Of a stretch of DNA of 64,000 nt, positions 12,201 to 23,400 are shown piece by piece; positions within the stretch are counted from its first letter, which is position 1, and the number at the start of each line of letters is the position of its first letter. A program made the translations under genes and the position numbers. Source of the stretch: Saccharina japonica (taxonomy: Eukaryota > Sar > Phaeophyceae > Laminariales > Laminariaceae); the NCBI GenBank assembly GCA_008828725.1, contig MEHQ01003403.1:124001-188000 (forward strand), in the 5' to 3' direction. Below the pieces are notes generated by a model. The model saw only the letters and a program-made list of their open reading frames with translations, ran no database searches and was not told the origin of the DNA.

Positions 12201-15200
12201 ACCAAGCGGGTATAAAGATGAAGGCGGAAGCTGCCATTATCGTACGTAATCACTCTGACCGGGAATATAAGCCACGTTTGATGTTAATTTGATGCTAACT
12301 TTATGTTAATATGATGTTAATTTGATGCTAATTTGATGTTAATTTGATGCTCATTTGATGTTAATTTTATGTTAATTTGATGTTCATATCAGAGTACAAA
12401 CGGGTATTATATTCGCAAACACGTTTATATGTTACATAGCATTTTAGTCACGATAAAAGAAAGTCGCCATGAAAGGAGGGCAAGGACTACAAAGCCAAAA
12501 GCTAAACAGATTGAAAAAACAAATATATATATATACGTATTCGTATATTTTTCCATGCACGTGCCCTTTTTGGTTGCACGCCATTTTTTACGCCTATCAT
12601 ATACCTGGTACCCTGGTAAACATGATATCAGCAAGGCCCACATCGGCCTCAATGTTACTATTACTATACGTAGCTTCCTTACTACAATACGCAGTATATT
12701 TGACGGCTGCTGGTATTGACGTAAATCGACGAATCCATCTACAGACATGCTAGATGACACTTTCCCGCGAGTCCTAACTAAAGTAGTTCAGCCTGTATCA
12801 CGAACAGCTGTTACTATGTTATTGTGGTTGTTATGGTTATTATCCCACGAGAACCGCAAGGTAGACAGGCCACTTTGGACATTTTGATCACTTTCGCATG
12901 ACCTCACAACAGTCCGAACGCACAAAATACTTAATACGGACTTACTTGGCCAGCGCCAGCAGCTGTTCCCACGCTGCCTCATCGACGACTCCTTCTTGAA
13001 GGAAGAACCCGAAGTGGTCCACCACAAGCTGTTGCCAGTCATCCGGAAAAGAACACACAGAAGCCGTCACATGTTGGGGAGCATAGCGACACCAAAAAGG
13101 ACAGCATATTGGCGATCATAGCGGTACCAAAAAGGATAACATTGGCGATCATAGTGACACCAGAAAGGATAACATAATGGCGATCAGAGACACCAAAAAT
13201 GTACCGTAGTATGTTGGCGATAATGTACACCGATATATAAAATATATTGGCGATCATAGCGACACTAAAAAGGATAACATGTTGGCAATCATAGCGACAC
13301 CAAAAACGGCAACATGTTGGCATCATAGCGACACCAATAAGGATACCATGTTGGCGATAATGGACACCAATTTACATGACATATTGGCGATCACAGCGAC
13401 ACTAAAAAGGATAACATGTTGGCGATCATAGCGACATACAACCGTTCAAGTGGCGTGGCGTGGGCCCCAGTATTCTGGCGTAGAGCGCGCGCGAACTTCG
13501 AGGTTACCAGGACTGCAAAGGACTGTGCTGTGCTGCTGTGCTCTGTTGTACAATAACTATGGCAACCGCACTGCTGCTCTGCTGTATTGCACCAACTATG
13601 AACACGAAGGAGGGGGAGTTAGCACAATTATATGAAAGTCGAAGAGCAATGGGAATGCTAGACCCTGTGCGCGACAAAAACAAGGGAGGGAGAAAGGAAA
13701 ACAGACACCTGTCACTACGGCTTGTCCAGGACGCCACCGAGCGTACAAGCTCCCGTGCGAGTTGAGCTGTCAAGTAAAAATGACGGCTAAAACAATAATT
13801 TTACATATGATATCTACATACCAGGTACTTCTATTTGCATACACATCCGAATATACGAGTATATACTGGTGTACAGTATACCTACAGTAGTATACTATTA
13901 ATAGTATACCGCACCTTTGTTTGCGGTGATGACTGCAGCAGCGCCTCGATATCCTTAACGTGCAGGCCGAACCCCTTGAAGCACATGACACCTACAGGCA
14001 TGCCCAGCTCGCCCGCCTTAAGGTAGAGCGCCACACCCGTCTCGTCCTGCATCCCAGCACCCCCTTGTGGCCAAAGATAAGGGTTGAACCTCACCCCACA
14101 GAACCCCTGCACATACAGCACATACAGCACATACACGAGGTCACGGCCAATCCCAGCAACGCATGCTGCTAGTCTACTAATACATAGGGGAACATACTCA
14201 TGCCACTGCTGTATCGGTATGGAGTACCAGTATATCGTTATGTCGTACCAGGTATATCGGTACCAGTATGTCGTACCAGCACATCGAGATGTCGTACATA
14301 GGTCGTATATATCTCGTACATATGTGGCATATGTGGTAAACGGAATGTGAATATTAATGTTTGTGAGGTTCCTACCACAAGGAGCTCACTGAGTTTATCC
14401 CACCTCACAACCGACATTGACAAACAATACGTACGTACAATACAATGCAACACTATACCATGGGTTTGCCATAGAACGGCGATACTATAGACAGTGCATC
14501 ATTACTGTCAAAACACAAACATTGGGTAGTTCTTCTGTTATGGAGCCCAGTCAGTTACAATGTTAATGTTTTGGGCACAAAAATACCCCCTGTACCGCAC
14601 CGTACCGCACTGTAGTGGTATACCGCACTGTAGTGGTGTACCGCACTGTAGTGGTGTATCGCACTATAGTGGTACAGTATACCGCACTGTAGTGGTATAT
14701 CGCACTGTAGTGGTATACCGCATTGTAGTGGTATACCGCACTGTAGTGGTATACTGCACTGTAGTGGTGTACCGCACTGTAGTGGTATACCGCACTGTAG
14801 TGGTATACCGCACTGTAGTGGTGAACCGCACTGTAGTGGTATATCGCACTGTAGTGGTATACCGCACTGTAGTGGTAAACCGCACTGTAGTGGCATGCCT
14901 CAAAAACAAACCTAAACAAGCCGCGGGCAAGCCCAGCTGCTCGAGGGGCTGCATATGATACACGCAAGTCGTCACGAGTACAAACCCTCTCCTCCATGCT
15001 GCTACTACTACAACAGCATCATAACATGTGTAGCACTAATTAAAACACCATGTAGCACAGCCTAGCCCATTATAGTAGCCGCGACTCCGAACATAATCGC
15101 AAGAAAAAAATTGCGGTGCAACACTGAAACACCACGTGGCATAACCTACGTATACTACAGTAGCAATCATGACGCCGAATATCATCGCAACCAAAAACAT

Positions 15201-18200
15201 TAAAACAGATCGGCGGCGCAATGCTCTCTAATGCAGGCCTCGCCTATTCTTAACTCAAACAAGGCTGTACAGCGTCCTAGCGAGTAATCGTGATCGTGAT
15301 CGTCAGTGCCATCGCCTGTGAGTGCCAAATGCGCAAGCAGAGTGTCAAACCACTCAATCGGGTGTCTTAACATATTCAATCACAGCTGATGTGTTTGTAT
15401 TAATTTGATAAAACACCACTCACACACGGCATACCTGATCATGCAAGCGTTCGAGCTCCGTGCAGGCATCTCCGGGGCTGAGGGAAGGATTGGCCAAACA
15501 CATCCCCTTGAACCTGAATCAGTACGTACGTGAGACGTGAGACAGAGGGTAGACCGGAAAGCGTGGTGGCGTGTTAAAATGGTTTAGCTGTCGCTACAGT
15601 TAATAATTAATAAGAGTAGAATCTTGCGCAGCAGGATACAGTGTTTTAAAACTGTCGCCAACTTGCGTGCGTTGGTGGATCCCAGTCGGTCGGTCGGTCG
15701 GTCGGTCTGTCCGTCGGTCGGTCCGTCGGTCGGTCGCTTGAACCATCTCGAATCTCGAAAGGGGTCCCAAAGTTTCATTGACGTGTACATTTGAAACTTG
15801 CATTCGTTCGTAACTAATATTAAATAGTGGTTATGCCTGTTTTGGACGGCCGCCGCAAGCCTCCAACGGCCTAAATCACGTCTCCCGTCGGAGCCGTTTT
15901 TGTTGTACCTTTTCGTTTCTATAATTCGTCAGGAAAGACTCAGTCGTACTGAAAACCAATACCTGGCTACGGTATGAATACACATTATAATATTATGAAT
16001 CCCCTTGAACCTGCACGAGAGCACGATCAGTACAAATACAAGGGTGTGCAACACGTACACATGACAGGGGTGCTAAATACAGCGCGGTGGAGTGTTAAAT
16101 AAGAGCCGAAGCCTACTTCAGGCTACCCCAAGCCCCCAACAACCGAAGTGAGGTTACTACTCTTCGGCAAATATTTCGGGCGAGCAAAGCAAAAAAAGCG
16201 AATGGGCGCCAAGACCCAGTGGTACAAGCTGCTATTGCATCGACTAAACCGACCCTCTAATGAGAAACTCCAACAAAAAAACGGGATTGGTCGATTTCAT
16301 ATTTGTGTGTTCCGTAGTATCTTCAGTATAACCGGTCCCGAAAAATTAGTTTCCCTTGATACGTAGAAATGTAAGGTTGGGTTTTTTGTGGAGTTATTCG
16401 TATGCCATGCCTTATCATCAGCGGGGCGGCAATGCAGTACGAGCATGAATGAATATGTACTACTGTAGCATGCTGTTGTATCGCAGGCCGATCCAATGAT
16501 CCAATGAACCAATCAAAGAGGCCATGAGGACGGGCAGGCCAATCGTAGGCCGACCTAGTGATCCAAGGAACCAATCAAATTATCTAATCAAAGAGGCCAC
16601 GAGGACGGGCAGGCCAAGGCACCAAAACCGTCTCAGGAGATGGGTGTGTTATCTTGCGTGATATACGGTATGTAATTCGATAAAATATCGTCACATTGTC
16701 TCCTGAAAAAAAACGACAAATTCACAACTTCACCTCTTTACAATATACCTGGTACCATATTAATTAGTTTACCCCTTTAGCATGTATACTTCGTATAACC
16801 CTATACCAGGTACTTCGTGTATGGTATATGGTATACGTTCTGTAGTGAGCGGGGTAGGCGTTTCTGCTACATGCGATGTACGTGAGGGTGACCGGGTTCT
16901 CGCCTATCTTATCTTCATTCACGCATTCGCCTATCTTACCTTCCCGGCGAGTTCTTGATGGCGTCTAATACGAAGGAATGGTCGAACTTGTAGTTGATTG
17001 GCTGCAGGAATAAACACGCGAGGCCCGCACGTGGAAGACAAGAAGGTTTAACGTGGTGGAACGGGTTTTTCCCTATTCATAGAGCGTATTGCATCTGCCC
17101 GCCACGTTGTGGCCTGCTCACTGCGTTGTGCCACTCCAACTACATGATATCACAACGATGGAGAATTGCTGCGGGAGTTCGTGTGTAGGGAGGGAGAGGG
17201 CGAGCAGATGCAACAAGACGGTACATTACTGCTTGCTGTAATAAAAAGGGGGTGCCGTGACAACAATTTTCCCATTGGATAATTTTGTGAAAGGAGTGTT
17301 CTGATTGGTGACGCCGTGCGGTGAATCCGTCCGTGTTTGATGCAAGCGCTACGTACGCACTAGGAATTTATGCTCGTGCATGAATATGTGCGGATTCGTT
17401 TCTAGTGTTGCACTCCTCTTACCTGTTGCGCGGGCAGCTACGTTGCTACCGATGTCCTCCCCTCGAAAATATAACTTTGTTTGACGGATGCACGTATTGT
17501 AGTCTACAGTAGTATATTAATAGATACATACACGATGCTACCTGCATTGCCAAACGCCACCCTCGTCGATACCACGTCGCTGGGGTGGTCTGTTCGAGGT
17601 TACAGACCAGGCCTCGAATGACATAGCTCAACTTTTTACAATCAGGATTCCTCACTACTCTAAAGCTGAAACCTTCAACAACAGTATGAATTACCAACAA
17701 CAGTATGAATTACCAACAGTATGAATCACGAGTAGTACAAATACTTCAAGTATGATATATTCATAGAAAAAATCCAAGAAGTAAATATTAAGAGTTTAGA
17801 GTACAGCAAAAACATACCAGACTAAGGTACTCTGTGTGGCGATGATGTGTACGTACAGCAGTGGGTACCCCGATTTAAGAGAGAGTGCCGGAGATAAGAG
17901 CATTCGGGATTTAAGAGCGGTCAAATCCGCATGCCCCGCCTATACTAAAATATATATATATATATTGCCCACTACAGATAGGAGCAATGTGTAGTTAAGA
18001 GCGCTTGTTTAAGCTTATCTTGTCACGGGGCGCTCTTGAATAGGGGTACCCACTGAAGTAGTATATGGTATCCAGCTACCCGAGGGTACGGCGTACTACT
18101 GCTGTAAGGTGTACGTGTTGCTTACCTGCACAATCAGCGCCCCTCCGACGCCAGCTTTATCCATTTCCCGAATCAAAACCTCTGGGCTACTCGATTCGCG

Positions 18201-18293
18201 AAGCCGTTCCGGAGGCTCCTGGCCCTCGGCGTAAGGAAACGGGGCCTTGCCGTCTCCCCACACGTGCAGGTGAGAGTCTACAGTTCCCAGCAT
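6276..18293 (-). CDS. Amidohydrolase-2 family metal-dependent hydrolase, eight exons
   Basis: Exons are 18293-18126, 17001-16940, 15513-15435, 14106-13915, 13028-12946, 11495-11447, 7669-7554 and 6393-6276. All introns are GT-AG, phases agree and the 867 nt give 288 residues. Homology is to the TIM-barrel amidohydrolase-2 group (PF04909). Probable metal ligands are H8 and H10 in VDSHLHVW, H172 in VVDHFGFF and D240 in WGSDFPF. Other family blocks are YAEGQEPP (exon 1), YKFDHSFV (exon 2), MCLANPS (exon 3), GVRFNPYLWP and MCFKG (exon 4) and VHVKVSAFFR (exon 6). There is no signal peptide, and an in-frame TAA lies just upstream of the ATG. Three exons are only 49-79 nt, so ORF callers miss them. 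Introns of 0.9-3.8 kb hold private satellites. Related proteins hydrolyse lactones or decarboxylate aromatic acids; the substrate here cannot be read from sequence. Confidence 0.93.
8646..8730 (+). mobile_element. Degenerate piggyBac-like MITE (TTAA family)
   Basis: It starts at TTAACCCC and carries the family words GTTTTGGGG and ACTACTTGGAA (compare 18748-18836). The right end is decayed. It lies in the 3.8 kb intron 6 of the amidohydrolase gene. Confidence 0.5.
8870..9095. repeat. Minisatellite, unit about 60 bp
   Basis: Diverged direct copies of ACAAAGGCTTGCATTG followed by AGCTTGTA and TAGCTCGGAC. A fragment of the same unit recurs at about 9869-9905, on the far side of the 42 bp array, so the palindromic array appears inserted in or expanded from this older repeat. 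Confidence 0.75.
9125..9850. repeat. 42 bp minisatellite with two palindromes per unit
   Basis: Unit about 42 bp: TAGCTGTCTGTAGACAGCTA followed by GCTGCGCAGC and TTCTCGAAACAA. There are about seven units at 9160-9460 and five to six at 9600-9840, separated by about 130 bp of unrelated sequence. Each unit can form a 9 bp stem (TAGCTGTCT/AGACAGCTA) and overlaps a second palindrome, AGCTGCGCAGCT. Confidence 0.9.
10005..10490. repeat. 155 bp tandem duplication followed by an inverted copy
   Basis: 10048-10202 and 10203-10352 are nearly identical direct copies beginning GAGGAGATTGGTGG. From about 10352 to 10490 the reverse complement of 10005-10138 follows, so the locus reads copy, copy, inverted copy. 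A dispersed relative with the same core lies at 62375-62480. No coding capacity. Confidence 0.88.
12287..12388. repeat. GATGTTAATTT minisatellite
   Basis: About nine units of 11-12 bp of the form GATG(T/C)TAATTT within intron 5 of the amidohydrolase gene. Confidence 0.85.
13069..13440. repeat. 36 bp minisatellite beside an acceptor site
   Basis: Ten to twelve diverged units of GGCGATCATAGCGACACC followed by AAAAAGGATAACATGTT. It fills the 3' half of amidohydrolase intron 4 and ends about 40 bp from the acceptor of the exon starting at 13028. Confidence 0.9.
14597..14897. repeat. 18 bp satellite
   Basis: Sixteen to seventeen units of GTATACCGCACTGTAGTG with few changes, in amidohydrolase intron 3. 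All six frames stay largely open here and produce repetitive Tyr/Val/Gln-rich products that are not genes. Confidence 0.95.
15040..15215. repeat. Two diverged direct copies of about 90 bp
   Basis: The units start AAAACACCATGTAGCACA and GAAACACCACGTGGCATA, and both contain CGAA(C/T)AT(A/C)ATCGCAA. Amidohydrolase intron 3. Confidence 0.65.
15689..15737. repeat. (CGGT)n microsatellite
   Basis: A tetranucleotide run of CGGT with CTGT and CCGT interruptions, in amidohydrolase intron 2. Confidence 0.9.
16483..16618. repeat. Tandem duplication of about 75 bp
   Basis: Two direct copies share GATCCAA(T/G)GAACCAATCAAA, AGAGGCCA(T/C)GAGGACGG and GCAGGCC. Amidohydrolase intron 2. Confidence 0.75.
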
Positions 18294-18747
18294 ATGGTTA
18301 TGTTGTTATATACAGCGTTTATATACCATCACATGTTGACAATAGAAAGGGAGGAGCGAGATTAGTTTTACAGACCATAACACATAGCGGTACAGCGGTA
18401 CCAGGTTTATAGGTTAATAATATATTACTGTTTAAGATTAGAAAGTGAGGTGCCAGATAGGTTGCAGATAATAGTATCGTACAGGCTCAGTCTGACCGTT
18501 GAAGCAAAGTTAGCAGCATCGGTCGATCGTCTGCCTGTTGGGCTGCTGTACTACTGTACTGGAATACAGGATGGCCATCTTCACGCCAAGGTATCATACG
18601 GCTCTACTGTAAGCTATAGTATAGGTGTCGCTAGGAACTCGCGCAGCATGATATTTGCAATTGTCGATAACTTGTGTGCGTTGGTGGAAGGTATATACCC
18701 CATGTACCCAATCCAACCAAATAACTTAATTTTATTTTTTCTTGGTT

Positions 18748-18836
18748 TTAACCCCTTAAGAACTGGTCCCACAATTTTGGGGACAAAATACTTGGAATTA
18801 GTGAAGGACATTTTTTTTCAGTTATGAATGGGTTAA
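18748..18836 (+). mobile_element. piggyBac-like MITE with TTAA on both sides
   Basis: TTAA, then CCCCTTAAGAACTGG at the left, the core TTTTGGGGACAAAATACTTG and GAATTAGTG, then CAGTTATGAATGGG and TTAA at the right: 89 bp in all. The ends are inverted (CCCCTTAAGAACTG against CCCATTCATAACTG). TTAA target duplication with CCC-starting ends is the hallmark of the piggyBac superfamily. There is no transposase. Confidence 0.8.
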
Positions 18837-18916
18837 GGGGCGTTACGGCGTTCGCCGTTCGGCGGACGCTTCAAGCGAGGGGTCCCTATTTCTGGTGCCG
18901 TCAAAATTACAGTGGC

Positions 18917-19206
18917 CGTAAAACTGCCCGCTCAGGCGAACTTCTCAGACGTGCCCGCATAAAATTATGCTGTTTCTACTGAGCTAGCGTTTTGTGACGA
19001 AACCCTAAGGTATTCGTTCCGGACGATGAGCATATTCTTGGCTTCGACTAACGGCGGCCAGCACCCCGACCCGGACCTCTAACCCTAACCCTAACCCTAA
19101 CGAGAGGCATGCCTGCTTGGTGTGCCACCTCGTCGTTGTGCTTGGAAAGGCTCTATTTTCAATGCGGGCACACCTAAGGAAGTGTGACCGCGTGGGCAGT
19201 TTTACG
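18917..19206. mobile_element. TIR element carrying telomere hexamers, copy A
   Basis: Inverted ends CGTAAAACTGCCC and GGGCAGTTTTACG (13 bp, perfect). The interior has four CCCTAA-type hexamers (about 19079-19103) and the words GAGAGGCATGCCTGCTTGG and AAAGGCTCTATTTT. The 9-mer TCAAAATTA lies on both sides (18901 and 19214) and may be a target duplication. Copy B is at 55723-56007. No coding capacity. Confidence 0.82.
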
Positions 19207-20489
19207 CGAGCTCTCAAAATTAGCAACTCGCATTCGCCCGACGAGTACCAGGGACCAGAAAACCCACTCTCAGGTTCCGGTCCAAAAACCTTCAGCAGCA
19301 CGATAGCATGCATACGACGAAACGGGTGTAACGTATGATGTAACTTGTATGATACTTCGCACGCAAGTATGCTATGTATGATGTTCGATATGAGATGGAG
19401 TAACGGTCAGACCTCGAGACGATCATATCGCCATCACAAAACCAGAGCGGACGGCCGGTTTCCACCTGCCGAACGCCAAGTGCGAGTACCGATGTACACA
19501 TACAGATACAGATGTACGCGATGCTTTCTCCCTTCTCTGATCGCTCCCAACTCCCAACAAGAAAAGTACCGGTCACCCCTGGTTCGTAACGTAAACAGTT
19601 TTAGCGTCGTGGTTTCGTGGTTTCCTTCGTTTCCTCCCGGGCGTCGACTAAACCAGGCCAGGTATGATACGACAGCAGTATAATACTACTAACTGTCGTA
19701 GGTGTATTTTTGAGCCCCTGACGATGCATATGGTTGCATACCCCCTGCAACGAGCTGCAACGTGCTGCAGGCTTCAACTGGGGCGTGCACGATCTTTATG
19801 CTTCGAGCAGTCGTACTCGTACCCTGGGTATGATATCGTAATATTTTCCAACAGCCGGATCACAAACAACACGCAACGGCACTCAGGATGCCCAAGTTGT
19901 GAAGTCTACCAGCAGCAAACATTGTTTACACCACAAAACACCAGGAGAAGGGTCTGCTGCAACTAAGTACATACATCGTGTGTGCGATAGTAGTATGTAC
20001 GTGCGTAGCATAGCAAGTACGTGGAGAGTGGAGATCAGGTCTGTACTGGCGTACGAGTGCGGCTCAAAAGACAGCCAGATCATGTGTCATTGTGTCGGTC
20101 AAAAGACAAACATTGATCGCACCGATTGTGAAGCGAGGTCCCTGGGCAGCCATGGTTGCTGTCGTCCTTCTCGTACCAAAGGATGGCAAAACGCTGAACC
20201 CCTGTCCCTGGAGCACGGCAAATAATCCAACACAGACAACCTGTATTCCACTCGTGCGCGAACGGCTATAAGCAGCAGCCCGGAGAGGAGTCATCAAAAT
20301 GTTCTGGTAGGTGTCGAGTCGCTTTAGCTGGAGCAACGCCTGACCCCTAATTCCGCATCAAAACCGCCTAAAATATAGTCGAACTCCCTACAAAAATCAA
20401 AAGGTGCTGCTGTGCGCTGTACGCAGCTGTGTTGTTGTGCGTTGCCACACCACACCACGCTCGCTGGGTTCTGAAGCTTGGACGGCACC

Positions 20490-23400
20490 ATGGCGAAAAG
20501 TGAGGGTTCCAAGAGCTGCAGCAAGGTCCACCTAGAAGAACTAGCGTCCGAGATCACCACTCTGATAGAGCACGCAACACCCGCCGCAAAGACAAGTTCT
20601 CCGACAACTTGCTGGAGCACGAACAACGAAGAGATGGGTGTGGCCCTGACAGTGCTGGCTGCGGTGAGAGGCACCTTGCCCCCTTGCAAACAGCATTCTT
20701 GCAGATAACAACTGAGAGCCTCTTGCGGTGTGTGTTCACGAGATGCAAGCGGCTGGGACGCCAAAGTTGTCGCCTATTTATCTATATTTCGTATACGAAC
20801 ACGTACGTCTAGACTCTTATCCTACCGCGTGCGAACAAAGTATGTACGAGTACCAGTACTTGCTAACTTGTGCGCAAGGGTTGCATCGGGCTAGGATCTG
20901 AACTGACTGTTACGGTGCGCTTGCCAAAGTTTGGAAGCGAGGTGCAGACTTTGTCCCAGCCTGGTTGACACTTGAAGGGACGTGTGGTGAGTAGGTTTCC
21001 GCGTTCTACATACTTGTATAGCTCACTCGATGATCTATCATGGTCATGGCGGCGCTTTTTTTTGCTCGGGCAGGCTGGTTCGTCCATTCACGACGGGGTG
21101 ACGCGCTTCAACTTGGTGTACAAGAGTAACCCTGGAGAGGCGGCATCGGCCAGCATGGCCAAGGAGATGGGGGGCTTTTGTCAGCAGATGGTGTCGTCTT
21201 TCACGTGAGCTCTCCAGTCACTTCGTAAATATATGTTGCCTGTTGCCTATTGCTGCTGTTGCCTCCCCCAGCGTGGCTGAAATTGGCACAACGAAGGTGG
21301 GGGAGTGCTAATCACGACTACAGCTGCTGTACGTAGGCGACTGGCGTGCTCTTTTACTATTGGTCTGCTGTTCGAACTAAAAATCGACGAGCAGTGCGAA
21401 TGCCTACGCGTAGCCCTTTTCGCCTTAAAAACTATGCTGTAACTTGGCTGTAAGCCATGTGTCGAAAAGGGGAACGGAAGAAACCTCTGGCCACGGCTTG
21501 TACACAAAGATGGGGAATGACGGCAATTTATCATGTGACGTGACGGCAATACGGCCGTTTTTCGTGTGACGTGACGGCAAGAAACACGTATCTACTTGGT
21601 TTTAGTGTAGACACTGCGGCCGTAGGCTGTGACGGCTACTCGTTTTTTTGGTGACGTGCCGTCATTCCCCATCTTTGCTTGCACATCAAGAGGGTTCACA
21701 AGGCCGCCGAGCGCACAAAAGTCATGCGAGAAAAGCTGAGAGGTACCATCATGTATCGAACGGAAGGGCTTACGTACAATGTATGCCCTACTGAAACACA
21801 TTTTTTGGAATGTTGTTTACGTCAAAACAAAACAGTACCAGATACATACCTGATAAGTTCGATGCCGATTTGAGTTACCGAATGTTGAATGTTCGAATGT
21901 TGCGCAGCAGCCAGGAATACAAGTTGCCGCAAGCCGGTTTGATTTGACAACCCAGTACCAAAACGATGATCTACTGTAGTATCTAATATCCTTCATACCC
22001 CTCTCAGCACTAAAACACCCCCCCTCCCCATCCCGCCTCTGCAGGCTGCTGTCGTCGGTTGGAGCCTCTAAGTCCATGGTCATATATCTCTCTGCCGCAG
22101 TTCGGACGGTTCTGCTCAGTCTGAAGGACCTTGCCCACGCGCTTATGGATCCCTCTCGGCATCCCCAAGTGAACAGCTACACCGGAGTGGTGAGCGTTTG
22201 CTGTCACCGTCGTCCGCGGCTACTGCAACTAATGCTGTACAGCAGTTGCTAGTGTTTAGCGTTGAAGTAGCAGTAGTTGTGTTACAGCAACATAACCTGA
22301 TACAGTTTTATTCGGGCAGTCCGAACACGAACGAAGTGTTACAGTTAGTGTAAGGGGGGCTGTCAAACGGTCAAACATTTTGTAATTCCCAGGTATGCCG
22401 CTTGGCGTGCAAGTGCCTGCAGTTTCCTCGGTATATCGCCGGCTACCAGACGTCTGATGCAAAAGTGCTGCCGTGTCTCATGTCTGGATGTTTCGCTTGT
22501 GGCCGCCTATCGAGGAAGCAAGGTCTAACCATGCACCGGTGCCAGGTATATACTCGTAGCACGGGGTTGATGTCTTCGGGAGAACTCGAGTCTCACGGCG
22601 TGGGCTGTCGTTATGTCACGCTACAAAATAGAAGATGCGCAGACCATGAAATGCACCGTCTGAGGGGATAACAGCCGGAATCGCTCCCGGTCGTGAATGC
22701 TGAGATCGCGGAGGCAGTCTATTTTGGAAATCTGAACCAGATTGCACTCACAGCTGACACCGTTTTCGCATTGACCAATGAAACTATGAATACGCATTGT
22801 ACAAGGTATGGCAAGTGTGCAAGGAGCTACAGCAAGCGCCGAAATCGAATAAGTTGGCCTGTCGCCGCCAGATGATGCAGGTGAGAGATACCGTGTTATG
22901 TAATCGTACCCCCAGCTGTAACCTACGAGTACGCAAGTACCTGGTTATACAAGTAGTCACCTGGGTTATGTGCGCCTACGCAACGACAGCGCAGGAAACG
23001 TGCGACTTGGTGTCACATACAGGGTTTACTGTAGGTACATGTATTTGGCGTCTAATATTATGTACCTGGTGTGTTTCATGCCTGTGACATTGCTTTGAAT
23101 GAGAGGTGCAGCGATGACCTTCCTGCCGATGGTTAATCGTGCTCAGCCTCGTGATTTACTCTAACAGTTGGGAACGATTAACGCATACGCAACGCAAGCA
23201 GTCAGAAGTGCACGCGGCTTTTCACCAACTCTAGGAACAGCGCTGATTTTTATAGATCTAGGCTGGTTGCGAGTACCGACCCCAAAGACTTGTAGGATCT
23301 CTCGATTCTAACTCGGCGCAAGCCCGACGGCAGGATTGATTGTGCACCGGCCGCCATATGCCGCATATGCTCACGGAGGCATGCTTCGGTAGGGGTGTAT

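Larger units (their letters stand above)
18294..20489. other. Shared upstream region of two divergent genes
   Basis: The amidohydrolase start (18293, minus) and the CCNDBP1-like start (20490, plus) face away from each other across 2.2 kb. I see no exon here. It holds a TTAA-flanked MITE (18748-18836) and a telomere-hexamer TIR element (18917-19206). No TATA box or other core promoter element stands out. Confidence 0.6.

Noticed and set aside
14555-14997. Several long repetitive frames (YHYSAV, PLQCG, RTVVVY)
   Set aside because: All come from the 18 bp satellite, whose unit length is a multiple of three, so stops are absent by construction.
19079-19103. Interstitial telomere as a chromosome-fusion scar
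   Set aside because: The same hexamers occur in the same place of a second element copy (55723-56007), so they belong to the transposon.
22100-22119. Earlier acceptor (GCCGCAG|TTCGG) for exon 3 of the CCNDBP1-like gene
   Set aside because: It would put the conserved LKDLAHAL stretch out of frame; the acceptor at 22117-22119 restores it.
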